A program made the position numbers and the translations under genes. Positions 11,191 through 21,987 of a stretch of 64,000 bases of DNA are shown piece by piece. The notes under the pieces are model-generated. The model made no database searches. It saw only the letters and a program-made list of their open reading frames with translations, and was not told the DNA's origin. Each line of letters begins with the position of its first letter. Within the stretch, counting starts at the first letter, position 1. Source of the DNA: Carposina sasakii (Eukaryota > Arthropoda > Insecta > Lepidoptera > Carposinidae); contig CP053163.1 of NCBI GenBank assembly GCA_014607495.2, positions 2,894,716 to 2,958,715 of the forward strand, read 5' to 3'.

Positions 11191-12427
11191 TATTATGTGA
11201 TCAGTGGCTGATATTTACTATGTTATACCTACTTACTACATATTAAATAATAAATAAATAAAACCATGTTGTGAAGAAGTATGTAAGTATGACTAGAAAA
11301 TAGACAAGTGATTTCAAAAAGATTGAATATCCATTTTTCATTTTCACATATGTAGGTATGTACATAGTTATGAACAAGTTAAATAAATAAATAGTCACAC
11401 ATACTGATAAAAGTAATCATATACGATCACAGAAACACATTACAACCATAAAATCGTACTACCACAACATAAACAGCGAAACGATGCAGCCAACATAACC
11501 ACAACAAATAAAACTACAAAGAACAACTCGAAATGTCAATCGCAAGGAACACAATTAAGCTCCTCGTACGACATCTAATAAAACGGCCCAAGAAATGGCC
11601 CTCCGACACTTAAGACCCTCAGCTTAGGGCCCCAGTTAAAGGGCTCACTCAGTATTCTTCTCGCCCTCCCTTCGGTAAAGGGCAAACACTCGAGGACCAA
11701 ATAGAGAATGTATTGAGTCGCGAAATAAAATAAGGAAAAGAGTATGTGAAAAGTCGTGAGGAACGACATAGAGAGGATACTCAGTCTGTTTAAATAGTGA
11801 AAGTTGCGCATTAAGATTCAACTGCGTATCTTAAAGACATGTCAAATACTACTGAATCGTATGTATTTCTATGAAATTTCCCCCGTAGCATCGACACAAA
11901 ATCTTCATAAAAATATTCATACCTACAAATTTTTACAGGATAGGCTTTTATATCAAGATTTTACATACACAGACAAATATAATACCTAGTAAACAAGAAA
12001 AACAAGATAAACATAGAAACCTTAGGTAACTTAAGTACTGTCGTGCTTGCTAGCAAACTCTGCTGCTAGTGTGAAGTGTAAGTTCTTTATGAACTTAAAT
12101 TTAACCTAAATTAAAAGAAGTAATAAACTTTGTGTTATCAAAATTAAATAAGTAAAATATTAGAAAAAATAGAGGAAGAGGAAATAAGCAAAACATTCCA
12201 TGCACGAGAATTATAATAACTTGAAATTCAAAAGCTTTTTGGCAAAACGCACTAGCATTTTTATCAGCTCTATACAGTTCCTCCATAAGTGGACAGTATA
12301 GTATGACCGCAGGTGCTCGGGTTGTTCCGGCGAAGTTTTCAAATATTTGCTTTGGTGGCTTTTCCCACAGCCCTTGCTACCATGAAGGGAGTACAAAAGG
12401 AGGCCTAACAAAACGTTTCTTTATAGA
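11191..12427. other. No gene seen
   Basis: No domain, repeat family or RNA gene is recognisable in these 1.2 kb. Open frames stay below 80 codons and overlap on both strands, as expected by chance. Confidence 0.4.
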
Positions 12428-12590
12428 TAACTTGCGGCCGCCCGCGACTTCGTCCACGTGAGGCGGTATTGCCGGAGCGGGTCTCTAGTTACACATATAA
12501 ACCTTCCTCTTGAATAACTGTATCTAATTAAAAAAACCACATCAGAATCCGTTGCGTAGTTTTAAAGATCCAAGTTATATTTGCCGGCGG
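12428..12590 (+). repeat. Repeat E-related fragment
   Basis: CGCCCGCGACTTCGTCCACG matches the head of repeat E. The next segment is diverged, but a later part (ATCAGAATCCGTTGCGTAGT) has the shape of the family's second half. Confidence 0.45.
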
Positions 12591-12679
12591 CGTGGGTGAC
12601 TGGCGGAAGTACCCGAATGTCCCCCAGTGATTGGTTCACAGTGTGGCAAAAATGACATTAACAAAAGAATTGCATCTTC

Positions 12680-13215
12680 CGGAATGAGGTAGCCAGAACT
12701 GCCGCATCACAAAGGAAATGATACAGCCACGTTCAGCAAAGCTGCAAAGACAGATGTAATCAGTGACAGTAGCTTATACAGAATGATTTTTTGTCGTCAA
12801 CGTTCCCGAAAACTACGGAATCTCCTCATCATCACGATCATTTTTCTCCATGGAAGCATACCTGGGAAGTGTCTGGTTTCCAAAATATTAGGGTCCAAAG
12901 TTGAGTAAATAGACTGCGTTTTTCTGCATAAATGCACATAGACGCGCGTAGCAAGATTTTTTCACGAGAAATAATTAATATCTGTCTATAAAAAAACTAA
13001 CATAAACACTAGACACTATAAATTTCGCCAGATCAAGTAATTAAAAAAAAATTTGAAAAAAAAAAATTCCCAGCATTTTTTTTGGCATAAACTTACTTTA
13101 TTTGATGTATAGAGTACGTACCCTTCGTTAAAGGTGGCCACAAAAAAACACCCTGTAGACTCTTAAGACGTGCCAGTAAAGAGATGCAGCTGATGTATTC
13201 TAGAGACGCTCCAAA
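12680..13215 (+). repeat. Repeat F copy interrupted by a repeat B insertion
   Basis: The left part (12680-12776, with ATACAGCCACGTTCAGCAAA) and the right part (13158-13215, with GACTCTTAAGACGTGCCAGT and GAGATGCAGCTGATGTATTC) are the two halves of repeat F. They are separated exactly by the repeat B copy at 12777-13157. Confidence 0.65.
12777..13157 (+). mobile_element. Repeat B (CAGGGTG element), copy 2
   Basis: It starts TATACAGAATGATTTTTTGT and ends ACAAAAAAACACCCTGTA, with the block GCATACCTGGGAAGTGTCTG inside. It sits within repeat F, so it is younger than that F copy. Confidence 0.7.
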
Positions 13216-13243
13216 AATGTATGTATGGGCAAAATGGAAACGC

Positions 13244-13468
13244 CTACCTTTGAGACTGTATCTCGTGGTGGTAATTGCGCAGGCACCTGGCAGTCCAGTT
13301 GGTGAATTTGCCAGTATTGTGGGTTTCCTCCTTCGCCAATCCGTACATAAGATAAAAGGGTGACACTCTCGACGTGTCTTGATGATTTTCCTTCCTGGTT
13401 GACGGGACAATCGGTATGTCGACCGAACCGAGGTAGAGACGCTCCGCATCAGCAAAAGACCATCGCAT
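13244..13468 (-). pseudogene. Possible retroelement integrase remnant
   Basis: A minus-strand frame contains SRVSPFYLMYGLAKEETHN. This resembles the segment after the catalytic core of Ty3/Gypsy integrases, where a phrase like SPFxLxYG is typical. The rest of the frame (STRKENHQDT upstream) fits weakly, and no catalytic residues are covered. It could be a very old fragment or a chance match. Confidence 0.3.
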
Positions 13469-14137
13469 CTCCTATCGATAATTCCTCCATGTTTCCAACC
13501 CTAAACGCCACTAACAATAACCCAGCATTTACCTAACAGAGCGGATCAAGTATGCTTTGACAAAAAGGAAAAACTTCCAGCCGAAGCGAATTCGTTTGAT
13601 ATCTTTATTGGGGATGTGAATCAGAAACTTTGAAATGTTTGTTCTGTAAAATTGCTGTAGATAAAGGTAAAATTGGAGAATTTGTATGTGCAGGTTATAT
13701 TTCATTTTTGCACAGGGTGTAAATGACATCTAGATAAAATAATGTAATGTTGAATAAGTACCATTCACATTATGTATTTTTTTCATATAACATTTTTATA
13801 TCTATGGCACACAAAAAAAAACCAATTTTTATTAAATTTTATACATTTCATTCCAGAGTCTGTTATGGTTCAGTATTTTCTTTGGTCGACATTGACGGTT
13901 ATTAAATAACAAAAAACAAAATGGATGACATATAGATTGATGATATTTACATTTCATGCATAAATTTTTAAATGTTCAAGTAAACTCAATTATTAATTTT
14001 TCAATGCTTGTACCATTTGTGGTTATCATTGTATTCGTAGTAGGTATAACTAACAAATATTACGTCATTAGCTAATAAAATACATACGTCATTCATTATT
14101 ACCCCGGTCACTTTATAAACGTTATATTGTCTAAAAG
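13469..14137. other. No gene seen
   Basis: AT-rich sequence with no recognisable feature. It ends in the left target duplication (14125-14137) of the SINE that follows. Confidence 0.4.
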
Positions 14138-14489
14138 TAGCGGTGATAGTGATAGCCCAGTGGTTAAGACGTGCACCTTCCAAGCGGGAGGCGTAAGTTC
14201 GATCCCAGTCACGGGCCTGTACCAATTAATTAATTTCATGTACAGATTTTAATGTTGTAAAATTGTCACTTAGCTCGTGCTTCGGAAAGCACGTAAAACG
14301 GTTGGTCCTGTGCCTGATCTCTCTCCGGTCGTGTCTGCTTCCGTCCCATCGGACTATGACAGTGAGGGAATAGATAGTGCATCAGTGTTTGCGCACACAC
14401 TTGTGCACTATAATATCTCCTGCGTAGCTGGCCAATCTTCATAGAGTTTGGTCGCCTTGGCCGAAATACGGTCGGAGATCATCATCATG
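14138..14489 (+). repeat. tRNA-derived SINE G, copy 1 with target duplication
   Basis: The head carries an A-box-like TGATAGCCCAGTGGTTAAGA and a B-box AAGTTCGATCCC, the parts of an internal RNA polymerase III promoter. The body includes CTCTCCGGTCGTGTCTGCTT and ends CGGTCGGAGATCATCATCATG. It is flanked by ATTGTCTAAAAGT (14125-14137) and ATTGTCTTAAAAGT (14490-14503), a 13-14-base duplication with one inserted base. This is the hallmark of insertion by LINE-encoded reverse transcription. Confidence 0.85.
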
Positions 14490-14615
14490 ATTGTCTTAAA
14501 AGTTTAAAACTAGAACTAAAAATTTGTTTATAGGAAACTCCCTTTTCATCACCTTCTATGTCTACAGTGGCGCCATTAATTTTTCACGACTTATTAGACA
14601 GACTATAATTGCATC

Positions 14616-14770
14616 TATAGTGCGGTTCACCGTATGGTTCCGCTGGATGATGGCGCTAGTTACTATGTGTATGACCACATTTTCTGTGTCACTACATACA
14701 AAACATGTAGTTCCGAAATCAGGCATAGGAATTAATTCTATGGAACGGACTCTACATAATTCCGACCCGT
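14616..14770 (+). repeat. Repeat I, copy 1
   Basis: It contains GTTCCGCTGGATGATGGCGC, then ACATTTTCTGTGTCACTACA and GTAGTTCCGAAATCAGGCAT. Three further copies lie at 15387, 20632 and 29635. Confidence 0.65.
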
Positions 14771-15386
14771 AATTTTTTTCGGTGCCAATAAATCGATAAT
14801 AATTCGATTGCAATAAAACAAATCGATTTCCTGATAATCGAGAGGTATCGAGCAAAAACTTTAACTGCACAAATTAGTGAAGACAAAGCACTTGTTTATC
14901 GTGGGAGATTTTTGTTGAGGTCCAAGTTTAAGGTTTGCAGCGGCATGTGATTATTTAGTATTTTGAATACTGAATGATTTTTTATTATGTCCATTATTTC
15001 AATGCAACAAAGTTACTTAATTCTAACAGATTTTTTTTCTTGAATCTTAAAGTAAACACTTAAATGCACTAATTTTAAGTACACAGGTACTCTACTCAAA
15101 AGAAGCTTGCGACCATACGCTTACCTAAAATTGTAACATTCTTGCTAAGTAGTGTTGTTCTCTACACTTAATCCCATTTTTATATCGTGCATCTGCCTAT
15201 AGTATAGTAGAAACATAGGTTAACTATAACTTTACTCTGTAAACATAATTAACTCTTTATCAATAGTTCCTCTGTATAAAATATTATATACCACGCCCAA
15301 ATCTTTCACCTTATACTACGCAGCACACGAAATAATCCATAACAAACCAGCCAACACGTTGTCAACCATCATTATTAATGTTGGTT
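14771..15386. other. No gene seen
   Basis: There is a small cluster of ATCGAT-like words at 14788-14850 (AATCGATAATAATTCGATTG). This could be a binding-site cluster or simply the AT-rich composition. Confidence 0.3.
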
Positions 15387-15540
15387 GTAGAGTGCGTTTC
15401 ACCGTATAGTTCTTTTGGATGATGGCGCTAGTTACTATGTGCATGACTACATTATCTGTATCACTGTGCACAGAAAATGTTAGTTCCGAAATCGGGCAAA
15501 GGAGTCTATGAAACGGAGTCTAGTAAGCGGAGTTCGAATT
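15387..15540 (+). repeat. Repeat I, copy 2
   Basis: TTTTGGATGATGGCGCTAGT, TGTGCATGACTACATTATCT and TTAGTTCCGAAATCGGGCAA occur in the same order as in copy 1. Confidence 0.65.
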
Positions 15541-15668
15541 CTCACGGCGCCGCGCCCAAACGTGTGGGACATTACAAATTTGTCACATTAACTCTATTGC
15601 CGAGGACGGTTACTTCATTTAATAGGTATGTTCTGATGAATTGATATCGATAAACTTATTTTTTTAAT

Positions 15669-15760
15669 AATACATAAGCTGCATCTCCTTCCGTGCATGT
15701 CGTGAGAGTGGACTAAGGAACTCAGGGTTAGGCGATAAGCTTGCAATTAATTACTGATAT
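15669..15760 (-). repeat. Repeat F, reverse fragment
   Basis: GCTGCATCTCCTTCCGTGCA followed by GTCGTGAGAGTGGACTAAGG is the reverse complement of the family F core. Confidence 0.55.
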
Positions 15761-15907
15761 TTTCATGTCTTCCTACAACGCTAAATATTGCTTTAGAATT
15801 CTCTTCGTGATCCAGCTCCTCATTTTGAGAAATCCACAGTCGCGTGTTTATATAGCTATAGTATTATTGAGTTAATCAAAATTAATTTAATCCTAAATTA
15901 AAAAAGA

Positions 15908-16168
15908 ATCATCATCATCATCAGCCTACTGCAGTCCACTGCTGGACCTAGGCCTCCCCCAGTGCACCACAAAACTGCCATGGGGGGTATTTGCCCATAG
16001 TCACCACGCTGGGCAGGCGGGTTGGTGACCGCAGTTTGTATTTTGGACTATGTTGTCAACACGAGAGGCGCTGCTGTCCACCTCCCGGAAATCCTTAATC
16101 GTCTCGTACGATACTCACGGGCAGATATGGGGTGGTACGAATTCTACTCTGCCGGCACCACGCGGCCA
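15908..16168 (-). repeat. Repeat A, copy 2 with ATC-rich tail
   Basis: The tail (ATC)n at 15908-15921 is followed by GCAGTCCACTGCTGGACCTA, GTCACCACGCTGGGCAGGCG and GCCGGCACCACGCGGCC, the complete reverse order of repeat A. The trinucleotide run at the 3' end is typical of RTE-like and CR1-like retroposition. Confidence 0.8.
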
Positions 16169-17052
16169 ATAATACTAGGATAGAATAATAATAGGATAAA
16201 AGAACTTATATTTTTTTAAATACCCGTTTATGTGTCCAGTTAAATACCACTTCACGATTATGCGTGCATAAATAAGCCAAAGTTCAAAAGTTACATCCAT
16301 GAAGCGAACATTACTTTAGATTAAACCAACGATACAAATCTGTCTGGTCGAATTAAAAGCTATTACAACACGTTACCGCTCAAAACAATAACAGCAAACA
16401 ATTATTGTGACGGTGAACTTTCGATAAAGCTTTATCGACCATCTGAGATGTTTATCGACGCAGGTACGTCACTATTCCGTAATAATGTTGCGGTGACAAA
16501 GACGATTGGGTAATTTTAGAATAAGTTTAAAAGGTTTTTTTAAGAGATATTAACCTACTTTGTGACGATTTTAGATTTTGAACAAAAATAAGACAAAAAA
16601 GGAAGTAGATAATTTGTAATTTTTTAAAACCCTTCTTTAATTATGGATTTAATTATGGAAATTTATCAATATGATAAGAAGATTATTATTAGATATTATA
16701 TTCAACTATTTTTCCTATATTACTAAAAATTACTGAAATCGACTGCTAATTGATCTTTACGTGGGAATGTCGCTTATTGGCAATTTCGCAATAAGTTCTT
16801 AGTCACACGAAACAAGTTGCCCGTTAGTTAGTTACTTGCGTCGTGGGTGTGGTGCTAAAACTTTATGGTACAAATCATTAGCTTGGATACACCATCTCCA
16901 GAACCGATCTTACTACGACTAACGACATGATACGATATTTTTTAAAGTTTAAAAACTTTACTGATAGATAACCTAGCAAGTCTTATTAGGTTTATCAGGT
17001 TTCTCATGTAGTCTGCTTTCTTATATCATACATCGAAACTTTATTAAATAAA
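16169..17052. other. No gene seen; contains an 18-base palindrome
   Basis: Within this stretch 16421-16438 reads TCGATAAAGCTTTATCGA, a perfect palindrome, and TTTATCGAC recurs 16 bases later. Nothing else is recognisable. Confidence 0.4.
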
Positions 17053-17308
17053 TAGTGGACACCCGCGACTACGTCCGCGTGGACTGCAGAAAAAATAAAA
17101 TGTCGAAATTATCCGGGATAAAAATGTTTTCCCGGGATAAATGTGTTTAAATACCTATGTGTGATTCTGATGATATTATGTAAGCTATATTATTGTGAAG
17201 TTTCATCAAAAACCGTTCGGTAGTTTTTACGTAAAAGAGCAACAAACATCCTTACATACATACATCCTCACAAACTTTCGCGTTTATCATATTACGAGTA
17301 GTAGGATA
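17053..17308 (+). repeat. Repeat E, copy 2 (near full length)
   Basis: It begins AGTGGACACCCGCGACTACG, contains TTCCCGGGATAAATG, and ends ACAAACTTTCGCGTTTATCA then TATTACGAGTAGTAGGAT, which appears to be the family's natural 3' end. Confidence 0.75.
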
Positions 17309-17619
17309 GATAACCTTATTGCTTGACTTGGCGGGGTCACCACCGAGCCCCCCGATACTGCAAGGTGTGTCCAAAAAAATGTCGGCGATCAATTTCAAGT
17401 AACCGATTTTTTCTATAAAACATATCGTTGAGAGAAAATAAGATTCTCAAGTATGAAGATATTAAGGGTCAATATTGAGAAATGTGATTAAATGCTGACT
17501 AGAAAATAATCTCACAGACAGTTTAACTAAGATCATTATTCGTATTTGAAATTATATGTTAAAGTAGTTTAGATTTTATGTGGAAATAAGGTACTGTTAT
17601 ACTCGTAATTTATTTCAGA

Positions 17620-17870
17620 GGACGCCCACGACTTTGTCCGCGTATTTGGGGAAATTCTTTCTAATGAGTCTTTCAAACGTCCTACGTCTTTCAAAGATTA
17701 CGCCTTCCAAGTTTTAGTCTTAAGGATCAGCGCTAGCAGATATGAAAACTAGTGGACGCCCGCGACTCCGTCCGCGTGGACTGCGGAAATAACAAAATTT
17801 CGAAATATTCCGGGATGAAAACATTATCCCGGGATAAAAAGTAGCATACGAGTATATATAGTAGGTTATT
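17620..17870 (+). repeat. Two adjacent repeat E heads
   Basis: A degenerate head at 17620-17660 (GGACGCCCACGACTTTGTCC) is followed by a better one at 17753-17860 (AGTGGACGCCCGCGACTCCG, then ATCCCGGGATAAAAAGTAGC). Both lack the 3' half. Confidence 0.6.
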
Positions 17871-17933
17871 ACTTAGCTCTGTGAATTTGACGTTTAAAAG
17901 TGAGACATCTCGCTCTCACCAAATTCATCAGAC
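17868..17933 (+). repeat. Repeat O, copy 1
   Basis: About 62 bases including GTGAGACATCTCGCTCTCAC, a potential hairpin (GTGAGA paired with TCTCAC), recur inverted at 56631-56695 with very few changes. Confidence 0.55.
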
Positions 17934-18000
17934 AGGTGCAGGTGCGAGGATGCACCGTGCATGTTGTAAGAGTCGACTTAGAACTCAGGGGGTGTTCTGA

Positions 18001-19164
18001 ACACTATCTAGTGAAGCCCCGCATCACCACAGAAAAAGCACAGAAAAAAGGAAAAGTAGACCTACCTAACATTATGACGTCACATATCAGAAAAGCGTTT
18101 CATAGTATGAAACTAATATAAAGTTCTATTCATGCCAAACTTGATTTCTATAGACAGTTAATAAGTTCAAGGCTACTAGAGTATAGAGATCGCGTATTTT
18201 AGGTGTTTACGCACGCGATTATGTACTTTACGCAGATATTAATAGTGTCCTCCGGCGTTTGGGTTTATTGAGATCATTATGTAGTGATTGTGCCCGTCGG
18301 TCACCTGTGGTTTAGGGTTCCGTTGGTCAATTGTAAAGTTGTTCGCTAAACATGATTTTTAAAAGTATTTAGTATGCGCAATATAATGTTGATGATGAAA
18401 GATGTAAGAAGGATCTCCCTAATACGACTTTTTATGTATAAGACAATAAAATGTATTTTGAAATTAAATTATTGTATGGAATGAGATCGATGGGCGTGAT
18501 TGAGTTTGTCCATTCGTGGAGAAATGTCGTCCATTTACATTGCGATAAGAATTCCAGCGATAAACAAAATCGCCCTTGATGAATGAAATCATACTTGATG
18601 GATGCAATTCTGCGATGTTTCGCTAATAAACGGAAGTAATCTTGCTTATAGAAAGAACTTTAAAAATATTGTCACTGACTATACGTTGCCTGCAAGCTGC
18701 AACAGTTGCCTGCATTAGATTATGAAATCTGAATTTTGTTCGTGAACATCTCATAAAAGTTAAGTTCTAAATGCTTCTATAAAAAAATATACGGAACCCT
18801 AGTTGACTTATTCTAACTATGGTTTTTGGTACCATTACTGCATCATGTCGTAAATTACGTTCAAATGGTATTCCAGCACATTTTGACGCAGTGGTCAAAA
18901 CTGGAACTGAGGTTTCATTCTATTAATTTTCGATACAAACAGCAATAACAGCGCCATCGTCACCTGGTTCATTAGTTTAGTGGTAGATATTTTGCGTGTC
19001 GTGTATGTGGCTCGGTTGTGAAACTGTCTCATTGACCTTAAGATGGACTTTATTATTTCAATTACCTTTCTTGGCGTCTAATTATAATAATAGTAGAATC
19101 CATCAACTTAATCTGCGTGAGCTATAAAGCCAATATGACGAAGTCTGTGTGTAATGTGTATAAC
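18001..19164. other. No gene seen
   Basis: Apart from a trace of repeat F at its left edge (GTGAAGCCCCGCATCACC), this stretch shows no repeat family or coding signal. Confidence 0.4.
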
Positions 19165-19330
19165 CGACATACAGCAGTCCACTGGATGAAGATTTTCCCG
19201 AGGGAGGGCCAAAAGTCACTACACTAGGTAGGCGAGTTTGTGACCGCAGTCTGATTTTCGGACTATGACATGAGGTGCTGCTTATGATGCCCACGAACAG
19301 AAATGGGGTGGTTTTCTACTCTACCGAAAA
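19165..19330 (-). repeat. Repeat A, diverged copy
   Basis: ATACAGCAGTCCACTGGATG, GACCGCAGTCTGATTTTCGG and AAATGGGGTGGTTTTCTACT follow the reverse order of repeat A with many substitutions, so this is an old copy. Confidence 0.55.
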
Positions 19331-19394
19331 CTTTTGTAACTCTACTCAATACATACACGTTTTTTGCTGCCAAATTGCCAGTGAAGTTCTAACA

Positions 19395-19657
19395 GTGCGT
19401 AAGCATGAACGTATAAAGAACAACGGACGTAATGCTGTCAATGCACAGATTGAAGCACCGAAATGGCGGCGCGTTGCGCCTGTGTGCGCATTTTCTAGCA
19501 GGCGCCGAGCTTGCTATGGTTTGTATGTGTGGATGGATAACGCGTCATTACACATCCCTGCTCCATGGAATATCATTACCGAGCTTACTATGAATGCCTC
19601 ACTCTGTGTATTGACAACACTCTGTCCGTTATTCTTTATACGTTCATGTGCGTAAGT
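19395..19657. mobile_element. Repeat P, foldback element
   Basis: The left arm GTGCGTAAGCATGAACGTAT (from 19395) and the right arm ATACGTTCATGTGCGTAA (ending about 19656) are inverted copies. Complementarity extends about 50 bases inward with scattered mismatches (ATAAAGAACAACGGAC against GTCCGTTATTCTTTAT). The centre is more GC-rich (GGCGGCGCGTTGCGCC). A 126-codon frame runs through it, but it merely reads across the foldback. Probably a single MITE-like insertion. Confidence 0.6.
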
Positions 19658-20048
19658 AATATTTAAGGTTCATTTCATACCTTTTGATGTCACAGGATCA
19701 AAGATTCAATAGTACTTTTTTAAGAACATACGTTTTGACTTACGATCTTAGACTGACGAAATATTGATCCTCTAGCCGAATAAATGAATCAATGAAACGA
19801 TAAATTCCTTCATCCATTCACAGATTCATTTATTGAATTATCCTAGCCAATAAATTAGCATTAAAGCGCCATAACTGTGAATAATCCTCGCAATAAACAA
19901 TATCAACACTTCAATACAAATAGGTTGTCGCCAATAAAGGAGTGTTTAGATCGTCTGACTCACAGCCCGTGGGATGGTGCAGTGTAGAGCGCCTACGTAG
20001 ATCATAGGTCTCGTCTATGGGGTTACCAGACGTGGTATTTAGTATTGA

Positions 20049-20265
20049 TAGTGGATGCCCGCGACTCCGTCCGCGTGGACTGCAGAAAAAACTAAATTTC
20101 GAAATTATCCGGGATAAAAACATTTACCCGGGATAAAAAAATTAGCCTATATGTTAACCTGTCACAATATATTCCTGAAAACTGCATCGAAATCGGTCCA
20201 GCCGTTTCTGAGATTAGGGTGCACAAACATCGATCCGTTACAATTTTATTATATGTATAGATACG
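20049..20265 (+). repeat. Repeat E, copy 4
   Basis: GTGGATGCCCGCGACTCCGT, TTACCCGGGATAAAAAAATT and AAATCGGTCCAGCCGTTTCT occur in the family order. Confidence 0.75.
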
Positions 20266-20399
20266 AGTATGTTTACTTTATTGCATGCTAGGTGCATGGA
20301 TCTGGTTTGTCGTAAGCTTCGCCTTAACATAATATTAAAGTACGATATGAATATTATAGCAATTACCTTACCAATTGCATGCAGGGCTCAGTTCTCAAA

Positions 20400-20595
20400 A
20401 GAGGGTAGCCAGTTGTACAGGATGACAAAAGAAATCCCACAGGCACGTTTAGTAAAGCAAACCGGGATCATGTAATAGATCAGTGACAAGTTACTCATCA
20501 CCTGAGAGACCAACCACACTTTTTAATCAACTCTTACGACGTGCACGGAAATGAAGCCGATGTAGATATTCTAGTGATCACAGGACCGAATAATA
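20400..20595 (+). repeat. Repeat F, long diverged copy
   Basis: GGTAGCCAGTTGTACAGGAT, ATCCCACAGGCACGTTTAGT and AACTCTTACGACGTGCACGG appear in the order of repeat F. Confidence 0.55.
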
Positions 20596-20631
20596 GTATT
20601 ATGATTATGTTTTTGGTCTACATAAATAGAT

Positions 20632-20760
20632 AAAATGCGTTTCATCGTATAGCTCGTTTTGATGATGGCGCTACCTATTATGTGCATGACTACATTATAT
20701 GTGTCACTGTATTATAATCGGACTCTATATTATAATTACTCCTATGACGCTAACTTCACA
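20632..20760 (+). repeat. Repeat I, copy 3
   Basis: TTTTGATGATGGCGCTACCT and TGTGCATGACTACATTATAT match the core; the right end is degraded. Confidence 0.55.
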
Positions 20761-21655
20761 GATAAATAAATACATTACCGAGATGACCCCAACATCCGAT
20801 AGTAATAAATAAACAAACTTGTTTATCGCTGGAATAGATATTACGAGTAATCACCAAAAATCGATTGCACAACTCATTTAGAATTCACTATCGTTACATT
20901 GATGTATGAGCTTCCTCGAAGGTCCGCGCTGGTCACGATGCGTGACATCGATGTTTTATTAATCGATACATTGATTTATTCGAGTATTTTTGGATGTCGG
21001 TGTAGTGTGGCAGGTTTTTGTTACACCACGTCAAGTGCAGCTTTACTTATATTGTAGCGTAAATACATAGTGCAACTGATGAATGTATAACAATTTCTTT
21101 CAATTAGGTATACAATGTACGTACGTTACGACGACGTTTAATATCTTGCTTTAATTGTATTAAATTTAATATCCGTAAGGCATACTGATAATCAATATAG
21201 ATAACCAACTGATATGAAAGAAGAATGCGTGCATTCTAATCATTATAATTAAATTATTATTTTTCATTACAAAATTGTGTTGTGAAATAAAAATAATAAT
21301 TAAAATTAATTAATACTCACATAACTTAACAAACATAATTAAATAATGATACTAAAATAATGGCATTCTCGTTCCTTTTCATAAATTTAAAATCCCCTTT
21401 CTTCACGGGACTTGAAAAATCATCACGCGATTCAAATCGCGAGCTTAAGCGAAATTTCTTATAATCCGAAAATAAGTATATCCCTGCAAGAAGTAAACGA
21501 TATCGCGTTCTATATTTGTTCGCGCGACATCTAGTGGCATGTATTTGAAATTACACAAATCTGCCCATGGAAAATTATATGGTACTTACCTAGCACAGAA
21601 CAGAGCGCATAATTTAAATATTGAAATGTATATTAATTATGTACCTTTCAAAATT
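20761..21655. other. No gene seen
   Basis: Several ATCGAT-type words (AAAATCGATTGC, ACATCGATGTTTTATTAATC) lie between 20865 and 20985. There is no coding signal and no assigned repeat. Confidence 0.35.
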
Positions 21656-21987
21656 CCTGCCCGTGGGTATCGTACAAGGCGATTAAGGGTTCCGGGAGTT
21701 GGGCAGCAGCGCCTCCCGTGTAGACAACATAGTCCGAAAAGCACACTGCGGCCACCAACCCGCCTGCCCAGCGTGGTGACTATGGGCAAAAAAACCCTGA
21801 TGACAGCATCTAAAAAAATGCCCCCAGTTCCCGGCCGCCTTATTACCCCGGACTACGGCATTGGGACTGACGACTTAAAGGGGACGGCTGGTAGTGACTG
21901 AATGGCAAAAACGGGAGATCGAGCCATGTGGCGTACTCTGAGGGAGACCTACGTCCAGCAGTGGACTGCAATAGGCTGACGACGACC
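21656..21987 (+). repeat. Chimera of repeat A body and RTE ORF2 C-terminus
   Basis: The left part (21656-21800) is repeat A (CCTGCCCGTGGGTATCGTAC through GCGTGGTGACTATGGGCAAA). The right part (about 21870-21987) is the RTE coding tail seen at 10137-10370 (GACGACTTAAAGGGGACGGC, then GGCAAAAACGGGAGATCGAG), including a premature TGA after GGTAGTGAC. Both share the terminal CAGCAGTGGACTGCAATAGG. No other repeat A copy here carries so much LINE coding sequence. Confidence 0.75.

Noticed and set aside
14146..14225. tRNA gene suggested by A- and B-box-like sequences
   Set aside because: Head of SINE G, with target duplications around the whole 352-base unit.
19275..19655. 126-codon plus-strand frame
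   Set aside because: Runs from a repeat A fragment across a foldback element; no homology or motif.
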